A stretch of 64,000 nt of DNA from Planctomycetota bacterium (GTDB taxonomy: Bacteria; Planctomycetota; Planctomycetia; Gemmatales; HRBIN36). Position 1 is the first letter of the stretch. Each line of letters starts with the position of its first letter. Shown here piece by piece: positions 37,121-47,489 of this stretch. The stretch lies in NCBI GenBank assembly GCA_014584395.1, contig JACTMY010000015.1:1-64000 (forward strand), in the 5' to 3' direction. The notes under the pieces are model-generated. The model did no database searches. It was not told the origin of the DNA and saw only the letters and a program-made list of their open reading frames with translations. Position numbers and translations under genes: made by a program.

Positions 37121-38128
37121 TTAGCGTTCCTGGGCTTTCTTGATCGCGCGCTCGATCAACGTGCCCTTGATTTCCAGCTTCACGGAGACCAGCTTGTTGT
37201 TGGCGGAAATCCGCATGCCGGAGATCATGTCGCCGATGTCCTTGCTGTCTTCGGCGTCGGGGGCGTTGAGGGCCATGATACCCAGGAAATCCTTGGCCTG
37301 ATTGAGCATCGTTTCAAACTGCTTGGCGGCGGCATCGTCGGTGGTGAAGGCATTGATGTCGATGATGATGTTTTCCTTGACGTCCAAGATGATGTTGATG
37401 CCTTCGATCTTTTCCACGATCTCGCCGTTCGGCATGGCGGTGGACAGGTCCTTGACGCTGCCCGGCATGAGCATGGCCATGTAGCCCGTGCGCTTCTGAT
37501 CGGCCTTCTCCAGCATCGTGGTGAATTCTTTGGACAGCTTGGTGGTCTTCTTGCCGCCCATGCGGTCGAGAACGTGCTGCAGCTCTTCTTTGCGATCGCT
37601 GGCGGCCATGGTTTCGTTGTCGAGGAAGCAAGCGAACATCGGCTTATTGCCTTCCTTCAGCTCATACACCGTTTTGCCCGCCCACTCGCTGATGGACACC
37701 TTGTCTTGCCCGCCGGCGCTGATCAGCGTCTTGAGGCCCGTGTCCAATTTAGCGACGTCAAACTTGCCCTTCAAAAGGATCAACGCTTCCACGTCGGGCT
37801 GGGGCGGGCCGCCGGCCATGTCGATCTTGAAGTTGCCCATGGCCACGGTCACGGACGTCAGGTCCTTCAGCGGGTCGAAGCCCATGGATTTGATGACGTC
37901 CTTGAACTGCTGATTTTCGTCGATCATCTTCTTGAAGAGGTCGTTCAATCCCTTCTTGGCCAGAGGGGATTCCATGAAGGACTTGATGTTGAAATGAATG
38001 AGGATTTCGGTGTTGTCGGGGATCAACTGCTGGGGAGGCGGCGCCGCCTGCAAGGTCGATGCAGCCAAGCCTAAAACCATACAGCCCAAGACCAGGCGTT
38101 TCCAAGCGGCGGAGGTAAGCCGATGCAT
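37121..38128 (-). CDS. Secreted hypothetical protein
   Basis: Protein of 335 aa with signal peptide (LVLGCMVLGLAASTLQA) and a body rich in Lys, Met and Asp (IPDNTEILIHFNIKSFMES, then alternating helices and strands). The form resembles secreted proteins with a repeated alpha/beta body found in planctomycetes, but no family name is certain. The start is supported by GAGGAG 9 nt upstream. A possible promoter lies upstream (TTGCCT-17-TAGGAT on the minus strand, near 38212-38251). Function unknown. Confidence 0.75.
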   Translation of the reverse strand: MHRLTSAAWKRLVLGCMVLGLAASTLQAAPPPQQLIPDNTEILIHFNIKSFMESPLAKKGLNDLFKKMIDENQQFKDVIKSMGFDPLKDLTSVTVAMGNFKIDMAGGPPQPDVEALILLKGKFDVAKLDTGLKTLISAGGQDKVSISEWAGKTVYELKEGNKPMFACFLDNETMAASDRKEELQHVLDRMGGKKTTKLSKEFTTMLEKADQKRTGYMAMLMPGSVKDLSTAMPNGEIVEKIEGINIILDVKENIIIDINAFTTDDAAAKQFETMLNQAKDFLGIMALNAPDAEDSKDIGDMISGMRISANNKLVSVKLEIKGTLIERAIKKAQER

Positions 38129-38331
38129 GTACTACAACTCCTCAAATGCGGTGAATGGGGGGAAATCAGTTCACGGGTGGAAGCAAAGACTTGCCACCAG
38201 CCGACCTAGAGTCGTGCTATCCTATCCCTACTTCTTGACTTAGGCAATAGTTTCAAAAAAGCTCGGCGAACGGGGCTTTTGGGACGAACCGTGCGGCCTG
38301 GACAGGAAGCCTTGCCGCACGCCATCGTGGA

Positions 38332-38943
38332 TCAGCGGCTGCGCGACCGCAGTAAGCGCTGGAGCAAGCCGGATCGCTCCCGCAACTCACCGCCGTCCGC
38401 CTCCCTCGGCTCGACGGTGACGTGCGTCGGCACGGTGTTGATGACGTTTTGCAAGGGCCGAAGCTTGCGGGGCAAGACCGTTTGGATCAAGGCATCCCGG
38501 CGATCGGCCCGGTCCCGATCCTCTTGCGTCTGGTCTTTCTTCAGGAGGTCCTGCGGCTTCGGCCCCTTGACCGTGATCAGGACGCCGCCCGGACCGATTT
38601 TATCCGCCAGCTCCTTTTTGAACAAGGTCACCCGCGCCGCCACGACGTGGGCCAGGACTTTGACCTTGAGGTCGTCGCTGCGGTCGGCGAAGGCCTTGGC
38701 AATCTCGCGCTCGTTGACATTGTCGTGCAGGATATCCCGCAACGTTTCCGCGGCCAAGCGATTGAGATAGAGCTGGTAACCATTCTGCCCGAGACGCTGC
38801 CCTTCCTCCGGCGGCAACAGCTCCAGACGGATCGCCTTATCGTTTACAGGAGTTCGTTCTTGCGCCGCGGCGCCAGACACAAGCCAGCAGCATGTCCCGA
38901 AGATGGCCAACGTAGTCCACAGAATCGTTCGGAGCGGGTTCAT
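38332..38943 (-). CDS. Secreted hypothetical protein downstream of the permease gene
   Basis: Protein of 203 aa with signal peptide (LWTTLAIFGTCCWLVSGAAA). The mature part is charged and helical, with an Asp/Arg-rich region near 140 and an Arg-rich end. No known domain is recognised. GGAGG lies before the ATG. It starts 15 bp after the APC permease gene, so the two are almost certainly co-transcribed. Confidence 0.75.
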   Translation of the reverse strand: MNPLRTILWTTLAIFGTCCWLVSGAAAQERTPVNDKAIRLELLPPEEGQRLGQNGYQLYLNRLAAETLRDILHDNVNEREIAKAFADRSDDLKVKVLAHVVAARVTLFKKELADKIGPGGVLITVKGPKPQDLLKKDQTQEDRDRADRRDALIQTVLPRKLRPLQNVINTVPTHVTVEPREADGGELRERSGLLQRLLRSRSR

Positions 38944-38958
38944 GATGGCAACCTCCGC

Positions 38959-41535
38959 TTAGCGATAGTTGTGCGGATCATCCGATCGCCGCGGCCCCTC
39001 TTCCTCCACTTCGCGAGGAATGACTGGCGGCGCCGCCAGGAAAACCCGGCATGGAGCCGACCGGAACAGCTCTTCCGTTCGCTCGCTTATTTTATCCGGC
39101 GCCAAATCGCTGACGCGCGGAATAATGAGTAAATCATACCCTTCCTTCTTGACCAACTCCAGCAGTTCCTCGGCCGCGCCCTCCTCCACGACGTGCTCTT
39201 TCACTTCGCGCTTTAATTGCTCAGCCCGCTCGACGTCGAGCCCTGGCAACACCTCCATGGGCTGCCAGGGATTCCTGATCAAGGCCACGCCCAGCGGAAT
39301 CGACTCATCGAGCATGGTCAGCACGGCTTCGAACAAATCGCTGGTGGCTTGCTTGCCATCGTGCAGAAAGAGCACCTTGCGCACGCCGATCCCTGCCGCC
39401 CGCAGGTCGTCCACGGATCGCGCCTTGCGTTCGCGGATCGTGGGAATCGGGCTGCCCCCCGCCAGGTCCAAATGAGTGTCCCAATTCCGGCCGATGATGC
39501 GGACGGCGAGCGGTTGCGGTTCGCCGTGAAGGCTCATCCAATAGAAGGCGACCTGGTCGAGTTGCACCTCGGCCGTGAATTTGTTGGAAGCGCCCATGAT
39601 CAACTCCTGGGCCCCCAATTCGCGGGCAATCGTCAAGATCGCGAACAAGGGATTGTTCGTGGGGAAGATCACGGGGATGACGTGCTTGCCCGCCTTTTCG
39701 GCCCGATTGACCACGGCCGTCATCAGCTCTTGCTCGTAGTGCCCCAGGTCCAGGGTCGAGGCGATGGTCTCATCCGGTTTGGTGACCTTGGCGGTCATGA
39801 CCACCAGATCGGTCGTTTCCGGGTCCACCTCCTCCAAGGCCTTTTCCAGCATGTGCAGATTGTTTGGCGAGCGAATCGCCACCAGCTTGCGGTACGGCTT
39901 CGTGATGCCCAGGGCGGCCGGCGTGACCGCTGCCGGCGTTTCCTTGTTGAATTGATCCATATGCCCTTGCTGAGCGGCCCGTTGGCGGTTGACGAAATCA
40001 GACACGGTAAACACGGTCATGAAAACGCACGTAAAGGAGATGCCCCAAATGGTGGCCGTCTCCTTCGTGAGCAGATTCATCACGGCCGTGGCCAGAAGCA
40101 CCAGGAAAATGAGGCCCAGCCCAATCGGCAATTCATAGCCGTTCCCCAGCGGCACATTGAGGGGCACTTTCGCTTCGCGAGGCGAGTGATCGCGGAAGCG
40201 CAGCACCAGCATCGCCATGGCCTTGAGGGTGAAACTCCAGACCACGCCAAAAGCATACGCCTCGCCCAGCGTGATCACGTCCCCTCGGCTGAGCAAGATG
40301 GTGATGATCTGCAGCGTGGCGATGACGCCCAAGATGCGGTAGGATGTGCCGAACTTGGGGTGCGGCTTCTGGAACCAACTGGGAATCACCCCGTCTTCCG
40401 CCACGCGATTTAAAACGCCGTTCGAACCGATGACGGCCGTGTTGACCGCGCCGGACAGGATCAAGGCGCCGATGACCACCACAAACGTATTGAGCAGCAG
40501 CCTGGCCCAGAGCGGCCCCATGACGTGCATGGCCAGGCCGCCGATCAGGTTTCCTGAATACAGCGGCATGCGCTTGTCGTCGGGGATGAGCAGGATGGAC
40601 AGGAAGCAAATGGTGGGGGTGACGATGAAGCTGAAGAAAAAAACGATCAGCGCCGCCTTTTTGAAATTGGGCATCTTGGGGGCTTCGACTTCGCGGTAGA
40701 CCTGGGCCAGCGTCTCCTCGCCGCTCATGGCCAGAATGGAATGGCCGAAGGCGATCAGCAGCCCGGCCAGACCAACCCAGGTCAACCAATCGGGCACGCC
40801 CGCCCGGAGTTGCTGCCCCATGGACGTGTTTGAAATGAAGCCCAGCGGGTCTTCGACTTTGCCGACGTCATAGTTCATTTTGGGGTGAAAGTTGGGTTCC
40901 CAGGAGGGAAGCGGATTCCGGGCGCCCTCCATGGCGATCGTCAAGGCACACCAAATGATCATGATGGCCGCCATGAGCGACGTGGCGATCATGATCTTGA
41001 GGGCTTTATCGCTGGATTCATGCACCCCGCGGACATTCAACCGCCAGAAGTAGATCACGATCAAGACGGCGAAAGCCACCGAACCCCACGATTTGATGAG
41101 GTCCCGGGTTCCTTTATCCAAGGCGATATAACCATAGCCTTCAAGGAATTCGAGGATCAGACCGACCAGATACTGGCTTGCCGAGACGGAGCTGATCGGC
41201 CCCGTCAAAATGTAATCGAACATCAAGGCCGAGACGGCCAACTTCCCCATGCCGCCGCCCATGGCCGCCTTGACCACGCGGTAAACGCCGCCCCGGACGA
41301 ACAAGGAGCAGCTTTCGAGGTACACCGAACGAACGGCATAACTGAAGGCCATGACCGCCGCGATAAACCAAGGTGCCGCGGGTCCGATGGCTTGCTCGAC
41401 GATCCCGCCGATGTAGTAGATGGTGCTCGCCAGATCGCAGAGAACGATGGCGGCGGTGCGCCAGTAGGAGATGAAGGTGAAAAGGACACTGCCAACAACG
41501 AGAACTTGAATCGGCCGCTTCGTGCCAGAGAACAT
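38959..41535 (-). CDS. APC-family amino acid permease with UspA-like C-terminal tail
   Basis: Membrane transporter of 858 aa. Residues up to about 520 contain roughly twelve hydrophobic helices of the amino acid/polyamine/organocation type. About residues 545-840 are soluble and alternate strands and helices in the pattern of two universal-stress-like domains (KLVAIRSPNNLHMLEKALEE, then VRKVLFLHDGKQATSDLFEAVL, in part). Such permease-USP fusions are thought to sense nucleotide or stress signals. The ribosome site at 41535 is weak. Substrate unknown. Confidence 0.85.
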   Translation of the reverse strand: MFSGTKRPIQVLVVGSVLFTFISYWRTAAIVLCDLASTIYYIGGIVEQAIGPAAPWFIAAVMAFSYAVRSVYLESCSLFVRGGVYRVVKAAMGGGMGKLAVSALMFDYILTGPISSVSASQYLVGLILEFLEGYGYIALDKGTRDLIKSWGSVAFAVLIVIYFWRLNVRGVHESSDKALKIMIATSLMAAIMIIWCALTIAMEGARNPLPSWEPNFHPKMNYDVGKVEDPLGFISNTSMGQQLRAGVPDWLTWVGLAGLLIAFGHSILAMSGEETLAQVYREVEAPKMPNFKKAALIVFFFSFIVTPTICFLSILLIPDDKRMPLYSGNLIGGLAMHVMGPLWARLLLNTFVVVIGALILSGAVNTAVIGSNGVLNRVAEDGVIPSWFQKPHPKFGTSYRILGVIATLQIITILLSRGDVITLGEAYAFGVVWSFTLKAMAMLVLRFRDHSPREAKVPLNVPLGNGYELPIGLGLIFLVLLATAVMNLLTKETATIWGISFTCVFMTVFTVSDFVNRQRAAQQGHMDQFNKETPAAVTPAALGITKPYRKLVAIRSPNNLHMLEKALEEVDPETTDLVVMTAKVTKPDETIASTLDLGHYEQELMTAVVNRAEKAGKHVIPVIFPTNNPLFAILTIARELGAQELIMGASNKFTAEVQLDQVAFYWMSLHGEPQPLAVRIIGRNWDTHLDLAGGSPIPTIRERKARSVDDLRAAGIGVRKVLFLHDGKQATSDLFEAVLTMLDESIPLGVALIRNPWQPMEVLPGLDVERAEQLKREVKEHVVEEGAAEELLELVKKEGYDLLIIPRVSDLAPDKISERTEELFRSAPCRVFLAAPPVIPREVEEEGPRRSDDPHNYR

Positions 41536-41970
41536 ACAGGAATTGAATCCTTTGTGTAAGACAGAGTGGCCAGCCGCCTAGCTTATCCCGATTTCCCCGT
41601 TTGACCAGGGACGGCCGTTCAACCGATCCCATGGACACCCATTTTCATTTGACTTTGTTTGTCAACCTGATCCGCTCCTTCGATCCGTGATTGGGTCATT
41701 CGGACTAGGCAATGGTGGAATCATTTGCTATTTCCCGCGCCGCAGAACGCCGTCCACCAACCGCTGAAACCCGCAACCCTTGCGCCGATGGCAAGCTTTT
41801 CCGGGGGAGTTTACAGCCTTTTCCCAGGTTGCCGATGACGGCTGAACCCGATCCCGGGCCATGCCGGCAGATTCGTTTGCCTGCGGAGGCTTTAACACCC
41901 AGAGTTGAGCAAGGGGAAAATCCATCGAGACGGATGGCGATGCTAGTAATCCTCATTGAGGGCATCCATC
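41536..41970. other. Divergent intergenic region, no gene recognised
   Basis: 435 bp between the permease gene (minus) and the thioredoxin-like lipoprotein gene (plus). The sequence must contain both promoters, but I could not pick out good boxes. No coding frame is convincing. Confidence 0.5.
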
Positions 41971-43200
41971 GTGCGCGGCTGTTGCATGGTCTTGGGTCTG
42001 ATCGTCATGGGGAGCGCGGGCTGCGCGCTGCATCCCTCCAGACCGCCCGCTCAAGGCGGGTTGGCGAGCCGAGGCACTAACGACCCCGTCAAACCGCAGA
42101 ATGAAACCGGGGGCTCGTTGGTGGGCCGGGGCGGAGACCGCGGCCCCGCCAACGGGGTTCTTGCCGGCCAGGTCCTGGACGGCTTCAATCATCGGCGGCC
42201 GGGGGCGATTATCCACGTCACTCCCGTCGGCGGCCCTGCCAGCGATGCACCCAAGCAGATCGTGGCGGATGAGCGCGGCTACTTTCTCATCCAGGGTCTG
42301 CAACCCGGGCAAAGCTACAAACTGGAAGCCCAAACCCGCGAGCCTGAGGAACCCATCAGCGGCGTGGCCATCGCTCAACCTCCCAACGTCGTCGTCGTCA
42401 TCAAGCTCACCGATGAACCATCACGGCTGGCCCGCGATCGCCATCCGAAGCAGCCCGCTCCATCTTCCACCGGCAACGATTCCTACACCTATGAGCCGGA
42501 TCGCGGCCCGCGGCTCGGACCGGTCCCGACGCCTTCTCAGGGAAGCGGCTCTCAGCCGCCTCGGCTCGGCAAGCCGGATCGTCTGCAGGACGCCCCGGAG
42601 CCGTCGGTTCCCCTCAGGCTCGATCAGACCGCTCAGGATGATTTGGCCATCCGCCACCAGCCGCCCAAGGCCAGCATCCCCGGACCGTCCATGCCGGGAC
42701 CGGTGCCCTTCCCCAATGCGGCTTCGGAATCAAGCGTGCCCAATGAAACCTCCAGGGATATCCACTCGATCCTCGATTGTCCGCTGCTGGATTTGGAAGG
42801 GAAAACGACGACCCTGCAGCAGCACGGCGGGTCGCTGATGTTGGTGGATATCTGGGGCACCTGGTGCGCCGCGTGCACACGCTCCTTGCCCGAACTGGCG
42901 CAACTGGATCAAACCTACGGTCCCAAGGGACTGAAAATGATCGGCGTGGCCTATGAGGATGGCTCCTTTTCCAGCAAATCCCAGCGCGTTGCCTTCGTGG
43001 CGCAGCGCTCGGGAGTACGCTATCCCATGCTCCTGGGCCAAGGCGATCATTGCCCGCTGCTCCGCCTGGCGGACGTTCGCCGCTACCCAACCCTCATTCT
43101 GGTCGACGAACAGGGACGCATCTTGTGGAAGGGCGAGGGGCTGACACCTGAAAACCGGCAGTCCTTGGAGAATCTCCTTCAGGACAAGCTTGGCTCCTAA
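41971..43200 (+). CDS. Thioredoxin-like lipoprotein (TlpA type)
   Basis: Protein of 409 aa. The start at GTG 41971 has GAGGG 8 nt upstream; a TTG at 41956 in the same frame has no site. The signal peptide ends in a GSAGC lipobox near residue 18. About residues 50-115 form an SdrD/CNA-B-like beta domain (GQVLDGF, DERGYFLIQGLQPGQSYKLE, in part). A long Pro-rich linker follows. The C-terminal 150 residues are a thioredoxin fold with active site WCAAC. It would reduce or exchange disulfides at the outer face of a membrane. Confidence 0.85.
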   Translation: MRGCCMVLGLIVMGSAGCALHPSRPPAQGGLASRGTNDPVKPQNETGGSLVGRGGDRGPANGVLAGQVLDGFNHRRPGAIIHVTPVGGPASDAPKQIVADERGYFLIQGLQPGQSYKLEAQTREPEEPISGVAIAQPPNVVVVIKLTDEPSRLARDRHPKQPAPSSTGNDSYTYEPDRGPRLGPVPTPSQGSGSQPPRLGKPDRLQDAPEPSVPLRLDQTAQDDLAIRHQPPKASIPGPSMPGPVPFPNAASESSVPNETSRDIHSILDCPLLDLEGKTTTLQQHGGSLMLVDIWGTWCAACTRSLPELAQLDQTYGPKGLKMIGVAYEDGSFSSKSQRVAFVAQRSGVRYPMLLGQGDHCPLLRLADVRRYPTLILVDEQGRILWKGEGLTPENRQSLENLLQDKLGS

Positions 43201-43313
43201 CCGTCCGCTTCGTCATGCCCTTTCGTTATCAACTCATCGCCGCCAGAAACGAAGCCTCCGCTGTGGCAAGGGGATTGGCCTGCCGATTTTGAACCGACGA
43301 CTTCCATCGGATC

Positions 43314-43351
43314 CAAGAAAAAGGTCCTCGCCCATTCAGAGCCAGGACCTT
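43314..43351 (-). terminator. Terminator of the ABC operon
   Basis: Arms AAGGTCCT / AGGACCTT with a 15-nt loop; on the minus strand TTTCTTGG follows. It lies about 50 bp after the last gene of the operon. Confidence 0.65.
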
Positions 43352-43399
43352 GATGTTTCTTATCCGATCTCAAGTCGACTGTCCGATGGACTCAACCGT

Positions 43400-45442
43400 T
43401 TAGAACGACGGCGGCGGCACTTGCTTGGTTCCACTCCCTGCGCCGGCGTCCTCGGCCGTTCCTAAAGGAACCGGGGCCCAGGATGAACCTCGCCGCAAGC
43501 GATCCCGCCCCGAACGCATTTCCCGGACGGTTTCCGAGATGAAGGGATCAAACGGCCCCCGGGAAAGCTGAATCGCATCCTCGGCCATTTCAATCGTGAC
43601 GGGATTCAATTGCAGATGGACGATGGACGTGAATAGCGAACCTGCTTGCGGGGCAGCCCCTAAACCGGCCATGATGCATTCCGCGTAATAGGTCTGATTC
43701 AATTGCCGAACGACGTCGCCGCCCACGTAGCGCGCGTAGATCAGCATGTAATCATCGTTCAAATTGACTAGCTCATCTTGCACCTGAGGCTGGTTGCCAT
43801 AGTGGGAGTTCCCCGGTAATTCCAAGGTTCCCAGGCTGAGCACGGCGGGCACGCCAGGCAGAAACATCGTCGTCAAGCGGGTGGTGACGTCGTGCGGCAG
43901 GGGAATCGGCTGCCCCTTGGCCAACAGTTTCCGCCAATACACCACGCTTTGGTTGAACAGTTCGACGGCCCGGAAGGGGTCCGAGCGCCGGCGGGTGCCA
44001 TCGTACCAGATCTGCCGGGCTTCCCGATGGTCATCCGTGCGGCCGATTTCCGAGACCGTGCGCCAATGGTCATAGTTGGGGGTCGACCGCATGCGGTGCA
44101 TCATTTGCAGTTTCCGGTATGCCGCGTAGCTTTCGGAGAGTTGGCGATACTCCGCGGGATCGGCCTTCAAGTAATCCGGCGGGGGCAGCATTTGTTCCTT
44201 GAGGTCGTAGAAGCGGGTTTCATAAAGCTGCGCCTTCAGGGCCAATTCGCGCAGTTCTTCCTGCGTGATTTCGAGGCCGTTTTGCGTGCCAAACTTGATC
44301 CACTTGTCAAAGGCCTGCTGCCAACTGGCCTGGGAGCGGCTCCCCCAGCCTTCCTTGGCCAATTGCATGGCCTGATGACTTTTGGCCCGCGCGGCGTTGG
44401 CGCGGAAGATCAGTTCGTTCTTGTTGGTGTTCATGCGGTACAGATGAGCGGCGCGGGTCATCTTGTTCGCGAGCCATTCCTGTTGCGGCGGGGGCATGGG
44501 CTCGGTGCTGAACTCGAACCAGGTTCGGGAGACTTCGTAGCTGTCCTGATTCTCCTCCGCCGCGGGGTTGGCGGGGCGCATCGACCGCCCATCCTCCTCG
44601 GGCCAGACCGGAAATTCGTTGCTCGGCCGCGTCAGGCCGCGGTTGGCCTCCGCGCGCGTGGGATAGAGGCCCGGCAGGTCGGCATAGCGCTCCAGCATGG
44701 CCAGTACTTCGCGATCGAGCTGCTCCGTCGACCCCTCGGCCACGAAGCGATAATCCTTGATGCGGCGCACCAACTGCGGATACGTCGACTTGAAATTCTC
44801 AAGCTCCATCGGATCGTTGCGCAAACGGTTCAGATCGCGGCGGTCGGGGGGGATGCAGCCGATCTGCAGGAAGATGCGATAAATCTCCGCTTCATCGGAA
44901 ATGGACATCTTGTTGTTGGTGTAGGTGCCGATGTCCTCGCGCATGTCGGGATCGCCGACCGTGACGTATTGGCCGGTGGTGGCGTCAAACAGCCGCGCGC
45001 GATTGATGCGTTCGCCGTCGACGAGCCAGCGGACGCCCTTGGTGACGAAGAAGTATTTGTCGGCGATGCTGTCGAACTCGACGGCGACGTTGTAAGCCAG
45101 ATTCCAGGCCTGGTATTGCCACGGTTTTTTGTAGTGGGGCTGCAGCTTGGTGAGGGCGCGGATGGCCAATTCCATTTTGTCGAAGTCGTGGCGGATTTTC
45201 GCTTCCTCGGCTTCCCACCATAACCCGCAGGTAAGCGGGCCGCGGAAGCTGACCAGCATGTAGCGCGTGATGGAGCCGCCCAGATCGATGTCGCCCGTGC
45301 TGGCTGTGTGCAAATTATTGACTTTGGCCTCGTGTTCGACCCAGGTGCGCTGCACGAGCATCAAGAAAAAGCAAACCACGATCAAGCCCGTGTAAATGAG
45401 CTTGCGCGGCCGCTTGCTGGCGGGTGCTGATGGATGAGACAT
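43400..45442 (-). CDS. Membrane-anchored partner protein of the ABC operon
   Basis: Protein of 680 aa with one N-terminal membrane helix (about 15-32), then a large soluble domain rich in Arg, Trp and Tyr, mostly helical. It has no known catalytic motif. A gene of this kind follows an ABC permease in many planctomycetes, but I cannot name it. GGGAGAAG precedes the ATG. It is the last gene of a three-gene operon, 44 bp after the permease, so it probably works on the same exported substrate or in envelope assembly. Confidence 0.75.
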   Translation of the reverse strand: MSHPSAPASKRPRKLIYTGLIVVCFFLMLVQRTWVEHEAKVNNLHTASTGDIDLGGSITRYMLVSFRGPLTCGLWWEAEEAKIRHDFDKMELAIRALTKLQPHYKKPWQYQAWNLAYNVAVEFDSIADKYFFVTKGVRWLVDGERINRARLFDATTGQYVTVGDPDMREDIGTYTNNKMSISDEAEIYRIFLQIGCIPPDRRDLNRLRNDPMELENFKSTYPQLVRRIKDYRFVAEGSTEQLDREVLAMLERYADLPGLYPTRAEANRGLTRPSNEFPVWPEEDGRSMRPANPAAEENQDSYEVSRTWFEFSTEPMPPPQQEWLANKMTRAAHLYRMNTNKNELIFRANAARAKSHQAMQLAKEGWGSRSQASWQQAFDKWIKFGTQNGLEITQEELRELALKAQLYETRFYDLKEQMLPPPDYLKADPAEYRQLSESYAAYRKLQMMHRMRSTPNYDHWRTVSEIGRTDDHREARQIWYDGTRRRSDPFRAVELFNQSVVYWRKLLAKGQPIPLPHDVTTRLTTMFLPGVPAVLSLGTLELPGNSHYGNQPQVQDELVNLNDDYMLIYARYVGGDVVRQLNQTYYAECIMAGLGAAPQAGSLFTSIVHLQLNPVTIEMAEDAIQLSRGPFDPFISETVREMRSGRDRLRRGSSWAPVPLGTAEDAGAGSGTKQVPPPSF

Positions 45443-45486
45443 GTCCGCTTCTCCCGTGCCGCGATGGGCCTGAACGAGCCGCTCGC

Positions 45487-47433
45487 TCAGGCCGCGATTT
45501 CCCTGACGTTGATCAAGTAGTAGCCGAGTAGCAAATACGGGAACAAATACAAAAGCATGAGCAAAAAGCTCGCCAGCAGTTCCTCGCCGGGGATGTTGAA
45601 GCCCTCGGCGACGAACATGGTTCGCTGATATTGCCCCAAGTCGGGGATGATGTTGTAGACCGCTTTGAAAAAATTCTGAAAGACGGCGTCAATGCCCCGG
45701 ATAACCGAGGTGGTCCGCTGGGAATCCTCCAAGGGCGTGGTCAAGGCCTGGCGATTGGCCATGCGCCACATGGATTCCGCGATGTTGCCGCCGGGATTTT
45801 CCACGGGATCGGACGGCTTGATCAGCGTCTCCATGAAGGAGCGCAAGGGCGCCGTTCCCAGGATCATGAAGAGCCAGACCAGCATCAAGCTGACCGGGGC
45901 GTTGAGATAGGTGCTAAAGACCACGCCCAAAGCGATGACGAGCACGGTGAAAAACCAAATGCCCGTCGCCCCTTTCATGTAGTTGAGGAAGAAGTTGGCC
46001 TCATCGTCGAGAATGTACAGGTCGTATTTGTAACAGCCCAGATACTGCGAATGGCTGCGGCACCCGACGCGCACTTCCAGGAAACCCGCTTCGATGCCCT
46101 CGAGCAAGGTGGCGGGCACGAGGATGCGGTCGTGGTCCGCCTTTTCGTCGACGACCGTGATCGGCGGCGCTTCGTAATAGCCGAACTCCTTGGCTTTCAG
46201 GGCGGGCGTGAGGGGCAGGCCGGTTTGCGGGTCGCGCGCCTCGCGGTATTCGCTGTAGCGGGCGTCGTTCCATTTGGCGCGATTGATGAAGGTCAGTTGA
46301 ACGTCGACGCCTTCGCGGTATTGTTCGACGCCCCCCTTGCTGGTGCGGAAGATGTCGAACATGAATTCAACGGCAAAGTTCTCCCGCTTGGCCAGGCGCG
46401 CAAAGACGCGCTGGGCCTTTGGATCCAGCTTCAACCCCGCCAGGCCGAAGGTCCAAACGGCTTCCTGGTTGCTCGCGCCGCGGATGTACTGCCGCAGATC
46501 GAACTCCCGCCCGATGAAGATGCCCATGTCCTTGGTGATCCATTCGCCCGTGGGGGACAGCTCCTTAAAAACCAGCGAGCCGAACAGGGGCACCCGCGCC
46601 CGTTGGGCCTGCCGGCTCACGGCGTCGTCCACGCCGCGAACGATGTAGAGCAAACTCAACAGCGAGGCGACCACCATGACCACGGTCATGAGGAGCACCA
46701 ATCCCAGGATGCGTCCGAGCACGATCTCGAATTTCTGCACGGGCTTGGTCACGACCGTGTGGATCGAGAGGTTTTTGATGTCGTTGGGAATGCTGAAACA
46801 GGCCACCGTGCTCGCCGTCAGCAGCATCAGGGCGCTCATGATGAAGTAGACCAGGTTGACGTAGGTGCTCCATTGCGTGCTCGGCCGGGCGGATTGGATA
46901 AACCAGGAGCCGAACAGGAAGACCAGCAGCAGCCCAGCAAAGCCCCACAGGACCTTGCGGCGAATGGCCTCGACGATGCTGAACCGCGCGATGGCCCACA
47001 GCCGCCTGGGGCTGAGCGTGAAGACGTCCAGGAAAAACTCCCAACTGAGCGTCAGCAGCGAGGCCCCCGCGCCGACGATCCACAACGTGCGAAAAATGCT
47101 GTTCTGCTCGATCACCTTCCAGATCGATTGCTCATCGAACCAGATGATCTTGATCGACCATCCGAGGCAGGCGAACATGCTCAGCAGCGTGACCGAGCCG
47201 AAGATCCAAAAGAGCCGCAGCTTCCAGACCTGGGAAGGGTCCACGTTCGTGAGCCGGCCGCTCAGGCCATTCATCCATACGCTGCCCCGGCCCAGCGAAA
47301 TCCGCATCAGGCTCCAAAAGACCAGGGCCGCCATGGCCACCACGCCCGACACCGACAGCCAATCGAAAAAGATCCGCGGCAGGTCGGCCAAGGTCGCAAA
47401 CTCACGTTCCAGGATAAAAGCTGCCCACATCAT
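45487..47433 (-). CDS. ABC transporter permease
   Basis: Permease of 648 aa with at least seven hydrophobic segments (for example SGVVAMAALVFWSLM, LFWIFGSVTLLSMFACLGW, LLLVFLFGSWF, YFIMSALMLLTASTVACFS, LGLVLLMTVVMVVASLLSLLY, and two near the C-terminus). Long soluble loops lie between segments. The middle part resembles ABC-2 type permeases (ISDALMLLTAS ... VVTKPVQKFEIVLGRILG). It is 56 bp behind the ATPase gene. Substrate unknown. Confidence 0.85.
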   Translation of the reverse strand: MMWAAFILEREFATLADLPRIFFDWLSVSGVVAMAALVFWSLMRISLGRGSVWMNGLSGRLTNVDPSQVWKLRLFWIFGSVTLLSMFACLGWSIKIIWFDEQSIWKVIEQNSIFRTLWIVGAGASLLTLSWEFFLDVFTLSPRRLWAIARFSIVEAIRRKVLWGFAGLLLVFLFGSWFIQSARPSTQWSTYVNLVYFIMSALMLLTASTVACFSIPNDIKNLSIHTVVTKPVQKFEIVLGRILGLVLLMTVVMVVASLLSLLYIVRGVDDAVSRQAQRARVPLFGSLVFKELSPTGEWITKDMGIFIGREFDLRQYIRGASNQEAVWTFGLAGLKLDPKAQRVFARLAKRENFAVEFMFDIFRTSKGGVEQYREGVDVQLTFINRAKWNDARYSEYREARDPQTGLPLTPALKAKEFGYYEAPPITVVDEKADHDRILVPATLLEGIEAGFLEVRVGCRSHSQYLGCYKYDLYILDDEANFFLNYMKGATGIWFFTVLVIALGVVFSTYLNAPVSLMLVWLFMILGTAPLRSFMETLIKPSDPVENPGGNIAESMWRMANRQALTTPLEDSQRTTSVIRGIDAVFQNFFKAVYNIIPDLGQYQRTMFVAEGFNIPGEELLASFLLMLLYLFPYLLLGYYLINVREIAA

Positions 47434-47489
47434 GTTCGTTTCCGAAGTGTTTCCTGCTGCTCAACCATCGAAGCGGCGGCCCGCGCCGA

